From: CAZFPT01 sp046541875
GTDB taxonomy: Bacteria; Planctomycetota; Phycisphaerae; SM23-33
Direction of reading: 5' to 3'
NCBI GenBank assembly: GCA_046541875.1
Contig: JBKHCL010000053.1
Coordinates: 1-22,153, forward strand
Length of the DNA: 22,153 nucleotides
Both the position numbers and the translations under genes were made by a program. The notes below the pieces were generated by a model. It searched no databases, was not told the origin of the DNA, and was given only the letters and a program-made list of their open reading frames with translations. Within the stretch, counting starts at the first letter, position 1. The number at the start of each line of letters is the position of its first letter. Of the stretch, positions 15,545 to 22,153 are shown in pieces.

Positions 15545-17509
15545 ATGAGACGCGTCGTTGTCCTGTTGACCCTCGCCGCCATGGCCCTGCCGGCCTGGTC
15601 GGCCGATGCCAACCGCCCCCGCCCCAAGGGCAATCGCCTCGCGGCTGCTCGGGCGTTTGTCGAGAAGTCCGACAAGTACCTCCACCACAGCAAGCTCAAG
15701 CGCGGCATGAAGGGCTATGGGCTCAGCGTACTGGCCGGTACGAAGATCGAAAAGTTCGACTTCGAGATCGTCTCGATCGTGGCGAACTTCAACACCGCCC
15801 AGGACGGGATTCTCGCGACGATCTCGTCGGACAGCTTCGACTTCGAGAAATCCGGGATCATCTCGGGGATGAGCGGCTCGCCGATGTACGTGCGAGACCC
15901 TGCCGACGGGAAGTTCAAGATGATCGGCGCCCTGGCGTTCGGCTGGGACCTCTCGAAAGAACCGCTGTGCGGGATTCAGCCCATCACGCACATGCTCTCG
16001 ATCTCGGGCGTGCTGAATGAAGCAAAGGAAGACGACACCGTACGGCGTCGCAGTGACACCAGCGGCCGAAACACGCTCACCGACAAACAACTGGCCCTGC
16101 TGCTTCGCGACGGAACCAAGCGGGATTTCGCGAAAATCTTCAATGCCACGCCCAAACCCGAGCGTTCGTCCGATGCCGACGCCACGCCACGACTCACGCC
16201 GCTGCGCTGCCCGCTGCTGATTTCGGGAATGAGCGACGGCGTCGCCAAACGCGCCGGCGAATTGCTCGCAAGCCGACATCTCATGCCCGTCCGTGCCGGC
16301 GGGGTCGGCGGCAAGACCACCAAGGACCTCAAGGACGTCAAGCTCGCGCCGGGCTCGAGCGTCTCGGTCCCGTTGGTCAGCGGCGACGCCGACTGGTACG
16401 CCATCGGCACGGTGACCGAGGTGATCGACAACAACGTGCTCGCCTTCGGCCATGCGTTCTACGGCGAGGGCAAGGTGGACTACCCCATGGCCAACGCGTA
16501 CGTCCACACGGTGGTCAAGTCGCTGAGCAGCTCATTCAAGCTGGGCAGCTCGGGCGTGCTGCGGGGGCGGCTCCACCAGGACGCCTATGTGGGCATCCTC
16601 GGGCGAACCGGCGAGAAGGCCACGATGATCCCCGTGGAGATCACCGTCCGCGACGAGCGTACCGACCGCGTTCACAAGTACAACTACAGTGTGGTCAAGG
16701 AGTACTGGTTCACCCCGACGCTGCTTCGGGCGGTGGTTGTCGAGTCGGTGTTGGCGTGGCACAACCCGCCCGTCGAGCACCACACCCGCTACAAGGTCCG
16801 CGTGGACTACGACAAGCTCCCGTCACTGACGGCGGAGAACCTCGGCAGCAATGACGGCGGATACGACGCCGCCTCGGACGTGACCCGCGTGGTCTACGCC
16901 CTGACCAACAACCGCTATCACGAGCCGATCTTCCCCCGCAAGGTCAGCGTCGAGTTGACCGTCTCGAAGGGCAACATCGCAGCCGACATGCTCAAGCTCC
17001 GCCTGGACGGAGAGACGTATGAGCCCGGCGACACGGTGAGCGGATCGATCCTGCTGCGACGCTACCGCAAGGAACGCACCCGCCTGCCGATACGGTTCAA
17101 GCTGCCCAAGGACATCGAAGAAGGCACCTATACGCTGCGGGCGATGGATTACTTAGCAGAGATCGACGCCGACCAGGCCGCCAACCCCCACAGGTACGCC
17201 GCCCGCAAGCCCACCGAACTGGTGAACGTCGCCAGACGGGTTGTGGTACCGCAGGCCAACACGCTCTATCTGCAGGTTTCGCTGCCGGAAGGCGGGTTGG
17301 CGATTCACCGCGAGGCGCTGCCCGACCTGCCCGAAAGCAAGGCCGCCCTGCTGAGACAGGCGAACATCCCGGACACCCTCGCCACCCACAAGCGGCTGGT
17401 GCAGACCCAAAAGACCAAGTACGTCCTCAACGGCAGCGTCACCGGGCGGTTCACCGTCCGCAAGACGCCCGAAAAGACGCCCACCCACAAACAGGAGACC
17501 CGCCCGTGA
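15545..17509 (+). CDS. Exported SpoIVB/S55-like serine protease, halves apparently permuted
   Basis: The product has 654 residues. Residues 1-20 are a typical signal peptide (MRRVVVLLTLAAMALPAWSA), so the protein acts outside the cytoplasm. GMKGYGLSVLAGTKIEKF (54-71) and SGIISGMSGSPMYV (103-116), the latter with the candidate nucleophile Ser110 and acidic residues Asp96 or Asp99 before it, resemble the Ser half of SpoIVB-type S55 peptidases. AIGTVTEVIDNNVLAFGHAF (286-305), with candidate His303, and FKLGSSGVLRG (331-341) resemble the His half. In SpoIVB the His half comes first; here it comes second. The C-terminal 280 residues look like beta-rich domains of unknown role. The ATG at 15545 has a GGGAGA site. 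The gene overlaps the propeller gene by 4 bases. The fold assignment is good; activity is inferred. Confidence 0.85.
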   Translation: MRRVVVLLTLAAMALPAWSADANRPRPKGNRLAAARAFVEKSDKYLHHSKLKRGMKGYGLSVLAGTKIEKFDFEIVSIVANFNTAQDGILATISSDSFDFEKSGIISGMSGSPMYVRDPADGKFKMIGALAFGWDLSKEPLCGIQPITHMLSISGVLNEAKEDDTVRRRSDTSGRNTLTDKQLALLLRDGTKRDFAKIFNATPKPERSSDADATPRLTPLRCPLLISGMSDGVAKRAGELLASRHLMPVRAGGVGGKTTKDLKDVKLAPGSSVSVPLVSGDADWYAIGTVTEVIDNNVLAFGHAFYGEGKVDYPMANAYVHTVVKSLSSSFKLGSSGVLRGRLHQDAYVGILGRTGEKATMIPVEITVRDERTDRVHKYNYSVVKEYWFTPTLLRAVVVESVLAWHNPPVEHHTRYKVRVDYDKLPSLTAENLGSNDGGYDAASDVTRVVYALTNNRYHEPIFPRKVSVELTVSKGNIAADMLKLRLDGETYEPGDTVSGSILLRRYRKERTRLPIRFKLPKDIEEGTYTLRAMDYLAEIDADQAANPHRYAARKPTELVNVARRVVVPQANTLYLQVSLPEGGLAIHREALPDLPESKAALLRQANIPDTLATHKRLVQTQKTKYVLNGSVTGRFTVRKTPEKTPTHKQETRP

Positions 17510-19899
17510 CCCGTCGTTCGATCGCATGCACACTGGTTCTCATTGCCCTGGCCGCCACAACGTCGGCCGTCAATCCGGTCAAATGGACGCACCAGAGCGA
17601 GGCTGACTTCGCCCCGGCCGAGAAGAAAGGCACCGTCGTGGACTCCTACGGCGAGGTTATCCTCTCCCGCAAGGTAGACCTCCTGCTCACGGCCGAGAAA
17701 GCCCCGCCGGTTGTCTCGGACGTGATCGTACACGGGAAGATGCTGTTCGCTTCGGACGGAGCGGGCAACGGGATCTACCGCATCGCCGACGGCAAGGCCG
17801 AGAAGTTCGCGGAGGTGCCCTCCACGATGATTGCCTGCCTCCAACCAGACGGGAAGAAAGGCATGCTCGTGGGCACCGGTGGTCACGGCGGCGGGGTATA
17901 CCGCGTGGACCTCGAAGGGCGCACCTCGACCGTGTGGAACCATGAGGACGTTACCTACGTCTGGGCGATTGTTCCGGACGGCAAGGGCGGGCTGTTCGCC
18001 GCGACGGGGACGAAGGCAGCCGTCTGGCACGTGGACGCCGACGGCGAGGGCAGGAAGCTCTACGACGTAGCCGACCACGCGAAGAACATCCTCTGCCTCG
18101 CGTACGACGCGAAGAACGGCGTGCTCTACGCCGGGACCGACCAGAAGGGCCTGATCCTGGCGATCGACCCGGCCAGGGGCAGCGGACGCGTGGTGTACGA
18201 CGCGGCGGAGAAGGAAATCGCCGCCCTGGCGATCCATCCCACCGGCGGGGTATACGCCGCCACCTCCGACGCATCCAAAGCCAAGGCCGAGGGCGACGTT
18301 CCTCCGAGCAAGGAGAAGGAAGGCAAGTCGCCCACGACGCAACCCACCGACGACGAAGCCCCCGTGGACGCCAACGCCGCCGAGGCCATCGAGGACGCGC
18401 TCCCTGCCGAGAACGACGAGTCTGCCGACGCGGACAAGGACGCTGCCGACAAGGATGCCGGCAAGCTGGAGAAAGACGATCGCATCGCCATCCCCGCCAA
18501 GGGTAAGGGCAAGCCCCGCCGGGCGACCACTCAGCCGGCCGATGCGGACAGCGAAGACGACGGCGCCGAATCAGCCGATGATTCCGGCAGCGAAGCCCCC
18601 GCCAGGGCCGAGCCCAAGAACGGCGGCGACGCCAGCGGATCGGCCCGGCCGGCGCCTTCCACCCCCGCCAGCCGACCGACCAGCCCGTCCGGCAAGAGCA
18701 ACGGCCCCGGCAACGCGGTGTACTTCGTGCGACCCACCGGCGTGGTGGAGACCGTCTTCCGCCGCCCGGTGACCATTCTGGACATGCACCGGGACGACGA
18801 CGGGACGCTCTACCTGGCGACCGGCAATGGCGGGGGGGTGTTCTCGGTCTCACCGAATGGCGATCGCATCGTGCAACTGGCGGAACTGGCGTCCAGGCAG
18901 GTGACGTCCCTGACGCGTCGGACCAACGGTTCGCTCATATTGGCTGCCGCCAACAAGGGCGCGGTGGCTGAGCTGGCGGACAACTACCACGCCTCGGCGA
19001 CGCTGGTCTCCAAGCCGATGGACGCCAAGCAGATCGCCCTGTGGGGCACGACGAAGGTGTCTGCTGCCATGCCCGAGGGCACGAAGGTGACCCTCGCAAC
19101 CCGCAGCGGCAACCTCGCCAAGCCCGACGAGAAAACATGGAGCGACTGGTCGAAGGAGATTCCCGCCGACGGGTCGTACGTGAAGATCGCCTCGCCGGCA
19201 GGCCGATTTATCCAGTATCGTCTGACGCTCACCAGTGCCGCCGACAAGACGCCGGCCGTCCGGGCGGTGACGCTGATTCACCAGGTGGGCAATCTCGCCC
19301 CGACCGTCTCGGGCGTGACGGTGAAGGTCGGGCCCAAGGGCGGCGGCCTGGGACCGGTGCGGGCGCTGGCCATCAAGTCGGCCGATCGCAATGGCGACAA
19401 GCTCACCTACACGCTGGCGTTCCGCGAAGTGGGCGGGAAAGTGTGGACGGAGATCACCGACGAGTTGGACAAACCCGCGTACCTCTGGAACACCCAGACC
19501 GTCGCCGATGGCGTGTACGAGGTGAAGGTCACCGCCTCCGACGCCCAAGCCAACGCCCCCAAACGCGGACTGTCGGCCTCGCGGATCTCGCCTCAGATCG
19601 TCGTGGACAACACCGCTCCGGAGATTCGCAACCTTACCGGGCAGGTGCGCGACGGCGTGGTCCTGGTGACAGCGCAGGCGGTGGACGCCACCAGCCGCAT
19701 CGCGAGCATTCACTACGCGGTGGACAGCGGAGAGTGGCAACTGGCCCTGCCGACCGATGAGATTGCCGACGGCACGACCGAGGCGATCCGCATCGAACTG
19801 ACCGACCTCAAACCCGGCGCCCACCGCATCGCGTTGCGCGTGAGCGACCGGTTCGGCAACGCCTCCCACAAGGCCGTCACCGTGACGGTGAAGAAATAG
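17506..19899 (+). CDS. Secreted beta-propeller protein with disordered insert and Ig-like C-terminus
   Basis: No specific function is recognised. The protein is 797 residues long. Residues 1-21 form a signal peptide (MTRRSIACTLVLIALAATTS). Residues 45-255 hold repeated blade-like units (for example GGLFAATGTKAAVWHVDADG and GVLYAGTDQKGLILAIDP) typical of beta-propellers. A low-complexity stretch at about 255-402, rich in Asp, Ala, Lys, Glu, Pro and Ser, interrupts the propeller. Blades then resume (GNAVYFVRPTGVVETVF, GTLYLATGNGGGVFSVSP) to about 500. The C-terminus has a galactose-binding/F5-8-like segment (525-595) and two Ig/FnIII-like units (600-797), with DNTAPEI marking the join. It starts with GTG at 17506 inside the stop codon of the protease gene (GTGA overlap) and has an AGGAGA site, so translation is probably coupled. 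A scaffold or sensor partner of the protease is plausible but unproven. Confidence 0.88.
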   Translation: MTRRSIACTLVLIALAATTSAVNPVKWTHQSEADFAPAEKKGTVVDSYGEVILSRKVDLLLTAEKAPPVVSDVIVHGKMLFASDGAGNGIYRIADGKAEKFAEVPSTMIACLQPDGKKGMLVGTGGHGGGVYRVDLEGRTSTVWNHEDVTYVWAIVPDGKGGLFAATGTKAAVWHVDADGEGRKLYDVADHAKNILCLAYDAKNGVLYAGTDQKGLILAIDPARGSGRVVYDAAEKEIAALAIHPTGGVYAATSDASKAKAEGDVPPSKEKEGKSPTTQPTDDEAPVDANAAEAIEDALPAENDESADADKDAADKDAGKLEKDDRIAIPAKGKGKPRRATTQPADADSEDDGAESADDSGSEAPARAEPKNGGDASGSARPAPSTPASRPTSPSGKSNGPGNAVYFVRPTGVVETVFRRPVTILDMHRDDDGTLYLATGNGGGVFSVSPNGDRIVQLAELASRQVTSLTRRTNGSLILAAANKGAVAELADNYHASATLVSKPMDAKQIALWGTTKVSAAMPEGTKVTLATRSGNLAKPDEKTWSDWSKEIPADGSYVKIASPAGRFIQYRLTLTSAADKTPAVRAVTLIHQVGNLAPTVSGVTVKVGPKGGGLGPVRALAIKSADRNGDKLTYTLAFREVGGKVWTEITDELDKPAYLWNTQTVADGVYEVKVTASDAQANAPKRGLSASRISPQIVVDNTAPEIRNLTGQVRDGVVLVTAQAVDATSRIASIHYAVDSGEWQLALPTDEIADGTTEAIRIELTDLKPGAHRIALRVSDRFGNASHKAVTVTVKK

Positions 19900-19918
19900 A
19901 CCGACGACAGCCCCCCAC

Positions 19919-19949
19919 ACAGCCGGGTTGCCCCGAGCGGCCCGGCTGT
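19919..19949. terminator. Terminator between convergent operons
   Basis: ACAGCCGGG (19919-19927) and CCCGGCTGT (19941-19949) form a 9-bp perfect stem with a 13-base loop, starting 20 bases past the propeller stop codon and ending 20 bases before the KdsB-family stop codon. TCTTGTG follows on the plus strand, a weak U-tract, so it best serves rightward transcripts but could work in both directions. Confidence 0.65.
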
Positions 19950-19969
19950 TCTTGTGCGCCCGCGTCGCG

Positions 19970-20755
19970 TCAGGCGCCGGCGTACCGGGACGTAAGTGAG
20001 TCGTTTCGCATGAGCTCTTCGACCCGGGCCCGATCGGCTTCGGTGTCCACGCTGTACACGTCAAACCGCGTGGGCACCATTTTCACCCGGTAGCCGTGCT
20101 CGAGGACGCGCATCATGTCCACGGACTCCGCTACTTCCAGCGGCGTGGGTTCGAGCTCGTTGAACGTCTGCAGGAAGTCTCGCCGGAACGGGATGATGCA
20201 GACCTGCTTGCGGCGGGAGATGTCCGGACCGCCCTTGCGGGGCGAGGGGATCGGCTCGCGCGAGAAGTAGAGGGCGAAGTTGGCGCGGTCGACGACGACC
20301 TTGACCTCGTTGATGTCGTCATGCTCCTCGGGGGTCTTGATCGGAGCCATCAGGTTGGACACGAGTACCGACTCATCTTCGATCAGCGGATCCACCGCCT
20401 CGTCGATCATCTCCGGATGGAGCATGGGTTCGTCGCCCTGGATCATCACGACGATATCCACCTGCCCGCCGGTGTCGCGCTCGATGTACTCCAGCGCTTC
20501 GGCGGTTCGGTCGGAAGCGCGTTGATGCGTATCGGCCGTCATGACGGCCTGGCCGCCGATGGAGCGGACGTACTCGGCGATCTGGTCATCGCAGGTGGCG
20601 ACGTAGACCTCGTCCAGCCGCCGGCTCATCTTACTGCGATGGTAAACGTGCCCGACCATGGGCACCCCGCCGATCTTCGCCAGCGGTTTTCCCGGAAAGC
20701 GGCTGGAGCCCATGCGGGCGGGGATGATTCCGACGATATGCGTCTGTGCGTTCAT
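19970..20755 (-). CDS. kdsB: KdsB-family CMP-sugar synthetase
   Basis: These enzymes activate a sugar acid, classically Kdo, with CTP to give CMP-sugar for lipopolysaccharide or capsule assembly. The 261-residue cytoplasmic protein shows IIPARMGSSRFPGKPLAKIGG (10-30), VYVATCDDQIAEYV (50-63), MIQGDEP (104-110, metal/nucleotide binding), SREPIPSPR and a C-terminal VYSVDTEADRARVEELM. Two segments differ from textbook KdsB: the usual GTDR loop reads ASDR (80-83), and GIYAYRRDFL is replaced by CIIPFRRDFL. The sugar may therefore not be Kdo itself. The ATG at 20755 has an AAGGA site seven bases away. It follows the methyltransferase gene by 19 bases in a polysaccharide-type context. The nucleotidyltransferase family is firm; substrate specificity is open. 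Confidence 0.88.
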   Translation of the reverse strand: MNAQTHIVGIIPARMGSSRFPGKPLAKIGGVPMVGHVYHRSKMSRRLDEVYVATCDDQIAEYVRSIGGQAVMTADTHQRASDRTAEALEYIERDTGGQVDIVVMIQGDEPMLHPEMIDEAVDPLIEDESVLVSNLMAPIKTPEEHDDINEVKVVVDRANFALYFSREPIPSPRKGGPDISRRKQVCIIPFRRDFLQTFNELEPTPLEVAESVDMMRVLEHGYRVKMVPTRFDVYSVDTEADRARVEELMRNDSLTSRYAGA

Positions 20756-20774
20756 ACAGGTGTCCTTATCTTCG

Positions 20775-21734
20775 CTAGCATGGAGAGCTCTCCTTTTGAC
20801 TGTTCCGCCGAGCGATGAGCAGCCCCTGCGGTGTGGTGTTGTCCACGAAGACCACGTCCCAGGACGGATCGGCGACGATGGCGGCACAGGCGAGACAACT
20901 CTTGAGGGACTTGGGGAAGTAGATATCGTGCAGTGCGACAAAGCCCCCGACGGGTACCCGGTGCTGCAACTGCTGCCATTCAACGATCGTGGACAGCTCG
21001 CCCGAGTCGAAGAAGATCAGGTCCCACCCGCCATCCAGGCCTTCGAGAAGACCGGCCCGGCCTTCGGTCTCGGCCTGCCGCAAAACGTCCAGCATGTCGC
21101 TGAATCGAGGTTCTTCGCAGTAAAGGTCCAGGAGATCGGGAGGGAACTCCAACTTGTTCCCAGAGATGAGGATGTCCGAGGCGGTTGCACTGCCTCCGAA
21201 CTGCTGCTCAAGTCGCTCCGTTCGCCGGTTCGCGCGACCGGCCGACACGGGCCTGCTGAAGTGATGCAACGTGGCCACCAACTCCCGAACGGGCACGCCG
21301 GCCAACGAGTCCCGCGGGTCGGCAGCGTAGAACTGCTTCATCTGGTCGGCCGACACGGTGAACCCCTCGACGCAGCGAACGCGGCGGTCCAGCAGGTCGC
21401 CTTCGGGCGCTTGGGAGAGGTACGACCGCGTCGGAGCGAAATCGGCGCAGACGCTGGTGACCTCGGCACCGGTCTGGTCGGCGTAGCGTGCCCAGAGGCC
21501 CGTGGAAAGCCCGGCCCCCAGCTCCAGGATTCGTCGACAGCCGGCGTGACGGGCCAGATTGACCATCTCGACATATACGGGCAAGGACTGACGGTACAGG
21601 TCATTACAGCAGGTCAGGCCCGAGTAGCACGTTGCCCGTATCGCCTCAGCCATATCGTGGCAGAATGGCGATTTGCCCGTCGCGCGCGAGGCTTTGCCTG
21701 ACCACCATCGGTGGAGGAGTTCGGTCAGTCTCAA
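20775..21734 (-). CDS. Class I SAM-dependent methyltransferase
   Basis: The 319-residue protein is a probable small-molecule or sugar methyltransferase. The SAM-binding motif I is ILELGAGLSTGLWAR (69-83). The second half shows the strand-turn WDLIFFDSGELST and GGFVALHDIYFPKS, typical of Methyltransf_24-like folds, where the acidic FFDSGE and LHD segments sit near the active site. A long variable insert of about 110 residues separates these halves. Start choice: no ATG lies near the end of the upstream gene, but a TTG at 21734 overlaps that gene's stop codon (TTGA) and has a perfect GGAGG six bases before it. The first ATG, at 21653, has no ribosome binding site. The open frame continues upstream only as a mirror of the glycosyltransferase. 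It lies between glycosyltransferase-like and KdsB-family genes, so a polysaccharide role is likely. Confidence 0.82.
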   Translation of the reverse strand: MRLTELLHRWWSGKASRATGKSPFCHDMAEAIRATCYSGLTCCNDLYRQSLPVYVEMVNLARHAGCRRILELGAGLSTGLWARYADQTGAEVTSVCADFAPTRSYLSQAPEGDLLDRRVRCVEGFTVSADQMKQFYAADPRDSLAGVPVRELVATLHHFSRPVSAGRANRRTERLEQQFGGSATASDILISGNKLEFPPDLLDLYCEEPRFSDMLDVLRQAETEGRAGLLEGLDGGWDLIFFDSGELSTIVEWQQLQHRVPVGGFVALHDIYFPKSLKSCLACAAIVADPSWDVVFVDNTTPQGLLIARRNSQKESSPC

Positions 21735-22153
21735 GCTGGGCCTCCATGGAGCATTCCGTTCAGAAACTCGACGTATCGCGGCAGGACGTTTTCGTCGGGC
21801 ACATCGACCACCTCGCTGAGGAACCGCCGGCGGCTGACGGGATCCAGCCCGACGGCAGATGGGTCCTGGCGAAGAGCTTCGATTGCGTCCAGCACATGGT
21901 CGCGACAGTGGCAGATTGTCTTGGGCATCAGCCGCGAGACGGTGGTGTAGGTCGCGTGCAGGTACTCCATGGACAGGATGGGCTTGTTCAGACGGACGGC
22001 TTCGAACACGGCGCTGGTCCCGAGGTCCAACACGGCGTCGGCCCATCGGATCAGCGAGCCGCTGGGGACGTTCGAGACGATGGAAACATTCCCGGATTGA
22101 CCCGTAGCCAAGTCCGGGAATGCCTGAATCAGGGGGTCCAGCGTTCGATGCCG
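21731..22153 (-). CDS. Glycosyltransferase-like protein, C-terminal part (cut by window edge)
   Basis: Only the last 140 residues are in the window; the start lies beyond base 22153. The segment IRWADAVLDLGTSAVFEAVR followed by NKPILSMEYLHATYT has the nucleotide-sugar binding pattern found in GT-B-type surface-carbohydrate proteins (an Asp before Gly-Thr-Ser, then Glu-Ala, then Lys-Pro). CDP-glycerol glycerophosphotransferase-like and UDP-GlcNAc 2-epimerase-like proteins share it. The frame is open from the window edge to the TGA at 21733-21731 without interruption. The next gene begins within its stop codon, indicating tight co-expression. The exact reaction cannot be decided from this fragment. 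Confidence 0.75.
   Translation of the reverse strand, partial: RHRTLDPLIQAFPDLATGQSGNVSIVSNVPSGSLIRWADAVLDLGTSAVFEAVRLNKPILSMEYLHATYTTVSRLMPKTICHCRDHVLDAIEALRQDPSAVGLDPVSRRRFLSEVVDVPDENVLPRYVEFLNGMLHGGPA

Noticed and set aside
18300..18700. Possible tandem DNA repeat in the low-complexity part of the propeller gene
   Set aside because: The codons are biased toward Asp, Ala, Lys and Glu, but no repeat unit recurs exactly. It reads as a disordered protein linker rather than a nucleotide repeat.
21735..22046. Upstream extension of the methyltransferase frame
   Set aside because: The extension runs inside the glycosyltransferase-like gene in another frame and reads as Arg/Pro-rich mirror sequence.

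Overview
The window is a gene-dense, high-GC stretch of a bacterial chromosome. The best taxonomic guess is a planctomycete, possibly Phycisphaerae-like. This is an inference from the GC-rich coding style, the MJ0042-type zinc-ribbon membrane protein, the exported S55-type protease next to a beta-propeller protein, and a PurL carrying fused PurS-like domains. No rRNA gene is present to settle it. I see no tRNA, CRISPR array, insertion sequence, integrase or phage gene. No gap between genes exceeds about 190 bases, and the larger ones are covered by promoter or hairpin entries.

Bases 1-9382 are plus-strand housekeeping genes: aspS (aspartyl-tRNA synthetase), corA (Mg/Co channel), a two-CBS-domain protein, purL-purQ (de novo purine synthesis; PurL carries a tandem PurS-like N-terminus), then psd-pssA, which together make phosphatidylethanolamine from CDP-diacylglycerol and serine. 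recJ (minus strand) meets pssA tail to tail with only 13 bases between the stop codons.

Bases 11319-15361 form a compact minus-strand run of four membrane genes, with gaps of about 30 bases. In transcription order they are a zinc-ribbon/single-TM protein, a rhomboid protease with a soluble TPR-like tail, and two polytopic proteins that look like distant relatives built from repeated transmembrane hairpins. recJ lies downstream of this run but has its own good promoter. Diverging from the run across 183 bases is a two-gene plus-strand operon: an exported SpoIVB/S55-like protease whose catalytic halves appear in swapped order, and, overlapping it by 4 bases, a secreted beta-propeller/Ig-like protein. 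Two protease genes, four integral membrane proteins and a secreted scaffold around one divergent control region make bases 11319-19899 the best candidate for an undescribed envelope system. Its function is unknown, and the link between the two operons rests on position only.

Bases 19970-22153 are the minus-strand end of what looks like a surface-polysaccharide cluster: a glycosyltransferase-like gene cut by the window edge, a class I methyltransferase with a likely TTG start, and a KdsB-family CMP-sugar synthetase. It converges on the propeller gene at a hairpin terminator.
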